In this document: piece by piece, positions 59,201 through 64,000 of the stretch | Layout: each line of letters opens with the position of its first letter | Numbering within the stretch: the stretch's first letter is position 1 | Source of the DNA: Marsupella aquatica | Taxonomy: Eukaryota > Marchantiophyta | Assembly (NCBI GenBank): GCA_973895155.1 | Contig: OZ316892.1 | Span: forward strand, 12,152,001-12,216,000 | Reading direction: 5' to 3' | DNA length: 64,000 nucleotides | Translations under genes and position numbers: made by a program | Notes under the pieces: model-generated | What the model was told of the DNA's origin: nothing | The model's input: only the letters and a program-made list of their open reading frames with translations | Databases searched by the model: none

Positions 59201-59991
59201 TTAGACATCAATTTCCTAGCCTCGTACATATTTTTTGGAATTGAATTACCATCTGGTAACATATTTCGGCGCAGGAAGGTCAACAACTCTGTCACAAATA
59301 TATTGGGAACATTGTGATTGCCACAGATGTTCAACAACAACACGACAAAACCCAGCTTGGAGCAGTTCGACCCCTCGTAGATAGGAATGCAAGCTTCTTT
59401 GATGTGTTTTGGGCCCCCAAACACCCACTCCCTCTCTGCTGCACCTTCCCCAATGTCAAAGTCAGGTTCAGCTTGGCTGTCGCCAATGTGTGGCTGCGGT
59501 TCATTGTCCTCTTCTGATTCCACTGTGTCGTAAAAAGCATCAAGGTCTTCAAAAATCTCTTGAACCATTCTTGGGACATCCATCCCACCGTCCTCAGTGA
59601 CTGCCTCTACATCTCCATCTTGGTCATCCACGTTCTCATGTTGGACCCCAGGACCATCCTCTGCACAGTCTATGTCCTGCTCTACGTAGTCTCTACGCCT
59701 AGCTGTATTAGAATCCACAAAGTCAGCTCTCCACTCTTCATCAGAGGAGTCTTCTTCTGCTGGTACATTCCAAACCCTCCACCGAGGGTGCCTTTCATGC
59801 CGCAGCAGGTGAAGGTGCACAGTGTTCAAACTCAACGACTTGAATCCTTGGCACTGTGTGCATGGGCATCTCATCCTCCTACTCCTACCTTGGGCGGCCC
59901 GGGCTTGTTCACGCATCCACAATTTAGAATCATGATGCCTAATCCTAAATGGGTTGTGAAGAGGCAACCTTGGAGCCATCACTATACACAC
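56283..59991 (-). CDS. TNP2-type CACTA transposase, apparently intact
   Basis: Exons are 59991-58189, 58053-57152 and 57038 to about 56283, with GT/AG introns of about 135 and 113 nt that keep the frame. Exon 1 has an N-terminal zinc-type CPCTQCQGF segment, an acidic region, then the tnp2 core: SIDACPDGCVLFRKEH, CPHCGKHRY, SLDGVNPFG, LPPWMTTKRFFVMMVLLIP and LLDIADYPGHG. The Asp residues in the last motifs fit its DDE-type catalysis. Exon 2 begins EFEPSKHNVDVMHIEKNICE and holds a DUF4218 region (DLEIYFPPAFFDVMTHLLIH). Exon 3 holds a DUF4216 region (ISVFEQRT, GELTNIWVLNYG). No stop or frameshift was found. TNP2 cuts and joins CACTA ends in the nucleus. Confidence 0.92.
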
Positions 59992-60305
59992 GCACTCAGC
60001 ACCCTGTCATTTTATTATGCAAGTGAAAAATACACTTCCTGTTAAGGATTTCACCCCCGACTGTACTTGCCAAAATACGTAACGTTCCAAAAAAACAAAA
60101 AAACAAAAAATATAGGTGCCTGAGTCATGTACCTATTCTCAAGTGAATGAGACAAAATTCCTAAATGTTTGAGGGTGTCAACTCCTCCGCTGTCCTCACA
60201 TGTACTGCCTCTGCACGTACATCCATGACCATATCAGAGTCCAATCATGTATAGTCATAGACACAGGTGCCAGGTGCGAGACCGGTGTGAGATGTCCTCA
60301 TCTTA

Positions 60306-60875
60306 CTACCACATCAAATACGGATACCAATCCTGTTGTCGATGCCACTCAGCCCTGAGGTACTCAGGCATGTACATTAAGTCATCAAGGTCTAAACCCT
60401 GCTCATGCCATGGTGGTCTTCGATCCGTGCCTACAAGCAGTGGCAGCAGTGCCCTCCATGGTGCACATGTTGCTACCAAGTCCCTCCACTGGGTACTAAT
60501 TAGTCTATATTTGCAGATATCTTGTGCGCCAGACACCACAAGAACCCTCGGCCAGACATGTGTAAGAACTATATCATCTGCCAAATCAGGCAACAAGGAA
60601 CCACCTACAGCATCGTGCTTGTCTAACTCATCTGCTAAAAAGTAAATGTCCTCTTCCGACTGTGCATCCTCATTCACCACAGCATTCACAACACATCCAA
60701 GGTCTGCAGGCATTATCTCGGATGGAGCTACACTCTGTCTGGTTGCCAATCCACACAAGTAAGCCCAAGCAATAGCCATGCACGATGCAACCCGTAGGAG
60801 GACCCTACATAGGGCCTGACGGTCTGGAAGAGGCAGCATACCCACCAAAGTCTTCAGCCAAACAGAGCCCAGCAA
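60306..60875 (-). CDS. F-box-like protein
   Basis: The 189-residue frame has a core, LLPDLADDIVLTHVWPRVLV, followed by CKYRLISTQWRDLVATCAPW. This matches the F-box pattern LPDDLVxxxxxRL...LxxVSKxWRxL. An acidic segment precedes it. F-box proteins tie substrates to SCF ubiquitin ligases. No substrate-binding repeats are visible. It lies between TNP2 and the BRCT gene in the same orientation. It could also be one exon of a longer gene. Confidence 0.5.
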   Translation of the reverse strand: MLGSVWLKTLVGMLPLPDRQALCRVLLRVASCMAIAWAYLCGLATRQSVAPSEIMPADLGCVVNAVVNEDAQSEEDIYFLADELDKHDAVGGSLLPDLADDIVLTHVWPRVLVVSGAQDICKYRLISTQWRDLVATCAPWRALLPLLVGTDRRPPWHEQGLDLDDLMYMPEYLRAEWHRQQDWYPYLMW

Positions 60876-61015
60876 GTAGATTCACAGTCACACCCCACGC
60901 AGCAGGAAACAACAATCACTTCAACTGCGACCAACCATGACAAGATGAGTTAGTTCAAGGATCACATTTATTACAAAATTGTGATTTATACAAAAATATG
61001 AGGGACTCCTACTCC

Positions 61016-61879
61016 TCACTCTCTCCCACCTTTGCTAAGCATACATCTCCGCTGAATCTTGGAGGGCCAGGCCTCAAAAATATCAAAGTCCCAAGCATTC
61101 TGTCGCTTCCCTCTAGCTGCTGATTCCAGAAGCCAATCAGGGGAAAGCACCCAAAGATTGTTGTTCATGACAAAATCACGCACTGTTGTCTTAAAGAATT
61201 TTCTGCATATTTTCATGTATGACAGACCTACAACATGAGTGGAGGTTTCTGTTAGACTCTCCTCCACTGTCCCACCTAGCTCAACAACTATAGACTTGTA
61301 CAATCTGCACTTAGTCTCCCCAATTCCTTCTTCTGCAAATACCACACTGAACCCCTTCATAATGGTATTTCTCTCCTTGCCATGCTCATTCAATATAGCA
61401 TCTGCACGCATAGGATGGTGTCCTATGTTGACAACAGGTCCATATTGGACAGAAGCAAAGTTGGGTTTCTCTGCCACTGCTTCATAGGCTTCCTTTTCAG
61501 CCAAAGCCTCTGCAGTGGCCTCCTCACTCTCCCACAACTCATATTGCTCAGTACTCTGTACACACCTATGTTTAACAGAATCGGTCAGCCAAGAGACTTC
61601 AACTACTTTTAGACCTTGGTTGGTAATGGCAGAATCAATGAAGGACCATGACCACTTGTTCATCACATCCAGCCATGTCCCCGCAACAACATGTGTAGTC
61701 TGTGGAGTGATGTCCTTGACTTCAGTCCCATGGAACTCTGAGAATCGTTTTTGTACGATTGGCCAACTCACTTGGGTGAACCCATAGTGGCCAGGAATCA
61801 AAATGGCTTTGATTCCAGCCAACAGAGGCGGGTGGTCAACCTTTGTACGTTTCCTAGAGGCCATGTACACACGGGCCAC
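61016..61879 (-). CDS. Protein with two BRCT domains
   Basis: 287 residues. BRCT 1 (about 24-107) has ITPQTTHVVAGTWLDVMNKW and VVEVSWLTDSVKHRC, with the family Trp near its end. BRCT 2 (about 174-259) has ELGGTVEESLTETSTHVVGL and LWVLSPDWLLESAARGKRQN. BRCT domains bind phosphoproteins or DNA ends in repair and checkpoint proteins. The start MARVYMASRKRTKVDHP includes a basic, nuclear-signal-like patch, and a second Met lies five residues on. It appears intact. It is oriented like TNP2 and may be element cargo. Confidence 0.75.
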   Translation of the reverse strand: MARVYMASRKRTKVDHPPLLAGIKAILIPGHYGFTQVSWPIVQKRFSEFHGTEVKDITPQTTHVVAGTWLDVMNKWSWSFIDSAITNQGLKVVEVSWLTDSVKHRCVQSTEQYELWESEEATAEALAEKEAYEAVAEKPNFASVQYGPVVNIGHHPMRADAILNEHGKERNTIMKGFSVVFAEEGIGETKCRLYKSIVVELGGTVEESLTETSTHVVGLSYMKICRKFFKTTVRDFVMNNNLWVLSPDWLLESAARGKRQNAWDFDIFEAWPSKIQRRCMLSKGGRE

Positions 61880-62462
61880 CTAATCACTGCAGACCGGAAG
61901 ATAATGCGTTCACCTGATAATCGGAGGGCCCTTAAAATGCTGCGTTTATAACTTGGTCCAGTCCAGTCGTCTGGTGAGTCTCTGCTCCGATTCCAAATGG
62001 GAGAAATATTGGGACAAACGTACTAGACACCTGCAAGCATGCACCTCATAGTTTGAATATGTGCCTTCACAATATTGAAGGTGACAAGTGCAATTGTTTT
62101 GTGATGCCACATACAGATGTTGTAAATGGGCAGACATTCAATGACAATACAAAATGTTGGTACACTTTAAGGGAATTTTCGCAAATTAAATAGCCTTGTA
62201 ACTTATATGCTCATAATGAGAAGTCCTGATTTAATTTAAGCAGTGTCATGTAAGTCGTGATCAAAATGATTGCAGAGTAAAAAAGGTTCCTAGAAGGCTT
62301 AAGGGGAGTTTTTGAAGGCATGTACCCAGGAACAAGTAATGAACTTAGGGTACTTGTTGCCTAAGCATCCTCTCCTACAGAGGTCCTTCTTCTCAAAATT
62401 GGAATGTCTGCAATCTCCAAGGTATCCACATCAGGTGCACTATGCATGTACATTATTCAGGT
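61880..62462. other. Spacer, no gene recognised
   Basis: From 62415 it overlaps the right inverted arm. The stretch 61900-62400 has no homologue on the left side. Confidence 0.4.
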
Positions 62463-63143
62463 TCAAAGCCAAGAAATGTGATCTCTCATGGGAGTGTGCA
62501 AAGTAGGATCTATGGCATGGCGATGACAATAGAAGATCCATCGATCAACACCATGTGCAGAGTGATCATAGATGTGTCTGTCACAAGCATAGCCTTCTGC
62601 TTGACGCTCCTTCAAACAATGAAAGTGCCACATGGTGGGACACCTAACACAGTGGACTATGTCCACCCAGAAATCTTCATCGTGCTGACCACATGCCTTG
62701 CACTTATGAAGTGGGCAAGCTGTGGCAAGATCGGGCAAACATGAAAAACAAAAGAACCTCACACAATATCTGTCAGGGCATTTCCTAACAAGTGGTGGAG
62801 CATCAACAGAGCCCTCATAAGACCCCAACTTCCCACACTGTGCACACTTAGCCTGCTTCTCCAAACAATCAGTGCACATCCAGCCTCCCTGGTGTGCTGA
62901 CGGGAGGCCCACCCCTGGACAGTTGTTTTCTGCAGCAAGGTCAGACTCCGGGTTGAGGTGGAAATGCCTCATGCAAGGGCCCTCACATATGGCTAAGCCA
63001 CCACCATCGTCACAAATGGCACAACAATGAGCTGCCTTCTGGAAAATCTGACTTGCGGAGAAGTTACTACCATCTGGCCCAACTACACCTGTGTTGCTCA
63101 CCTCTATCCCCCGCTTCTTGGCTCGGATTTTAGGGCGTGCCAT
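62463..63143 (-). CDS. EDM2-like PHD zinc-finger protein, intact
   Basis: 226 residues, starting MARPKIRAKKRGIEV (basic). The first PHD finger runs CAICDDGGGLAICEGPCMRHF to WMCTDCL. A second Cys/His cluster follows, CAQCGKLGS, CVRFFCFSCL, CPLHKCKACGQ and IVHCVRCPTMWHFHCL. The end, DRWIFYCHRHAIDPTLHTP, resembles the segment after the PHD modules of EDM2, where the plant protein has an RILIYCxKHEID-type sequence. EDM2 is a plant chromatin reader tied to H3K9 methylation and transposon control. The EDM2 methyltransferase-like part is absent, so this is a PHD-only derivative. It may act as a chromatin-binding partner of the transposon, which is inference. Confidence 0.75.
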   Translation of the reverse strand: MARPKIRAKKRGIEVSNTGVVGPDGSNFSASQIFQKAAHCCAICDDGGGLAICEGPCMRHFHLNPESDLAAENNCPGVGLPSAHQGGWMCTDCLEKQAKCAQCGKLGSYEGSVDAPPLVRKCPDRYCVRFFCFSCLPDLATACPLHKCKACGQHDEDFWVDIVHCVRCPTMWHFHCLKERQAEGYACDRHIYDHSAHGVDRWIFYCHRHAIDPTLHTPMRDHISWL

Positions 63144-64000
63144 GCCTACGCATGAGACAGATAGTACAATTTAGCAGAGTGCACAGACAATACAATTTAG
63201 TGCAGTGTACAAAAAGTACAGTGTAGCATATGGACTAGAGTGGCAATTGCTACTGCAATGAAATGTTCACACACATGTGCAGAGTAGACATACTTTTTGG
63301 TTTGTTGAGCCCACACTAAAAACTGATCCCCTCGTACAATAGCTCCACCTACACCTCAATTTTGTGGCTATGATTCACCAAAGGAGATCTGCAACAAGAT
63401 TTAATGCATTTGAATCACATATAACAGTCGTGACATGTAAAACAGGCATTTTTTGAACAGGATTGGTATCAAGCAGTGTGATCAGGGTTGTAATTTATAC
63501 ATCCTAAATAGGCTATGATAGTGAATGAGACAAATAAGTTAGGCATAAATCACTTTTTCCAGGTTATCACATGGCCCATTAATTCCAGTCTTTGAAAGGA
63601 GACTTTTAAGTGAGCTTGCTAGCCTCTTAAATTAGGATATTGTACTTAGTGCAGCCATAATAGGATAAGTTATGTACTGTTGACCGTAAACCCTGGACCC
63701 AAAATTGCTCATAATTCAAAATCTTAAGTAAATATCCTCTCTGTTCAAGTCAAAGTGTTAAGTTATAGGTCAATGGTCTCTGGTCTGTGCATGCGGTGTG
63801 ACAAGTGGTCTTCTACAGCGTGTGATCCAAACATGTGTAGACACCAAAGTGACCGGTGGTGGGGTCTGGGAGGGCAGGACAAGTGACATCGCCAGGCACA
63901 CTGCAGGATGGCGAGTGGTTCCAGATGATACATTGTGCTCTGTGAAAAAACCGACATCCAAGAGAACGGTCATCCAACTCTAGGCCAGAAGCCCTACAGG
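63144..64000. other. Upstream region of the PHD gene, to window edge
   Basis: Matches 51940-52900 in inverted orientation. Short open frames at 63763-63973 correspond to the unrecognised frame in the left arm. The relation of the two suggests a transcribed leader or exon. Confidence 0.4.

Larger units (their letters stand above)
53671..64000 (-). mobile_element. CACTA element with TNP2 and chromatin-type cargo genes, right end outside
   Basis: It starts CACTAGTAGAAACCGGGG at 53671, the same terminus as at 13612, after a possible target triplet GTA. AACGACT/AGTCGT and AGGACT motifs crowd the first 300 bp. All genes inside read on the minus strand: a PHD gene, BRCT-repeat gene, F-box-like gene, TNP2 and accessory exons. 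No matching right terminus (ending CTACTAGTG) was found before 64000. That the PHD, BRCT and F-box genes belong to the element is inference from orientation and from the lack of an intervening end. Confidence 0.6.
62415..64000 (-). repeat. Right arm of the inverted duplication
   Basis: Inverted match to 51940-53655 that continues to the window edge, so its true length is unknown. Confidence 0.82.

Noticed and set aside
1-64000. CRISPR arrays, tRNA or rRNA genes
   Set aside because: No regularly spaced short repeats with unique spacers and no recognisable tRNA or rRNA sequence were seen by eye; a covariance-model scan would settle it.

Overview
This window looks like a repeat-rich intergenic or heterochromatic stretch of a land-plant nuclear genome. 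I could recognise no intact ordinary host gene. The plant signs are CACTA (En/Spm) elements with a TNP2 transposase, a Copia element primed by initiator Met-tRNA, an EDM2-type PHD module and a ribosomal protein eL20 pseudogene. The mix, especially a DUF7869-type transposase gene with ParB-like, Ulp1 and FCP1-like coding, suggests to me a seed-free plant (bryophyte, lycophyte or fern), but the species cannot be settled from the sequence.

Layout. (1) 1-14746 is a nest of CACTA elements. A complete 12-kb non-autonomous element (1127-13123, TSD TAT, long subterminal tandem arrays) lies inside a second element whose right end is at 13612. That one lies inside a third whose right end, at 14746, cuts a decayed Copia copy (14747 to about 16400). 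(2) About 17147-47139 is the most unusual part: an old element with two divergent transcription units. The minus-strand gene (17147-24837) encodes, in order, coiled coil, Lys/Glu-rich linker, ParB-like domain, a DNA N4/N6-methyltransferase-like domain (DPPF motif), a Ulp1/C48 protease and an FCP1-like HAD phosphatase. The plus-strand gene (35649-38951) encodes a DUF7869-type putative transposase. TATA boxes at 24941-24950 (minus) and 25424-25432 (plus) form a divergent promoter. Sixteen copies of a 19-bp palindrome, close to CTACGCGAGACTCGCGTAG, are scattered through this element and absent from the two younger insertions in it. Those insertions are a 9.4-kb TG...CA element with TSD AGTCG (26003-35435) and a Copia element with TSD TGCAT (39184-46034). 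(3) 47140-51670 is mostly non-coding, with a minisatellite and an eL20 pseudogene. (4) From 53671 to the right edge runs a CACTA element with an apparently intact TNP2 gene plus F-box-like, BRCT-repeat and EDM2-like PHD genes, all on the minus strand. It abuts a decayed inverted copy of its own PHD region (51940-53655).

How the parts work together (inference). In the palindrome-bearing element, the ParB-like and methyltransferase-like domains could recognise or modify element DNA, the protease and HAD modules could act on a SUMO or CTD-linked host process, and the DUF7869 protein could be the recombinase. Decay is mainly by TGA and TAG stops of the kind produced by deamination of methylated cytosine, so this copy is dead but ordered. 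In the right-hand CACTA element, TNP2 would mobilise the DNA while the chromatin-type cargo may influence silencing or repair.
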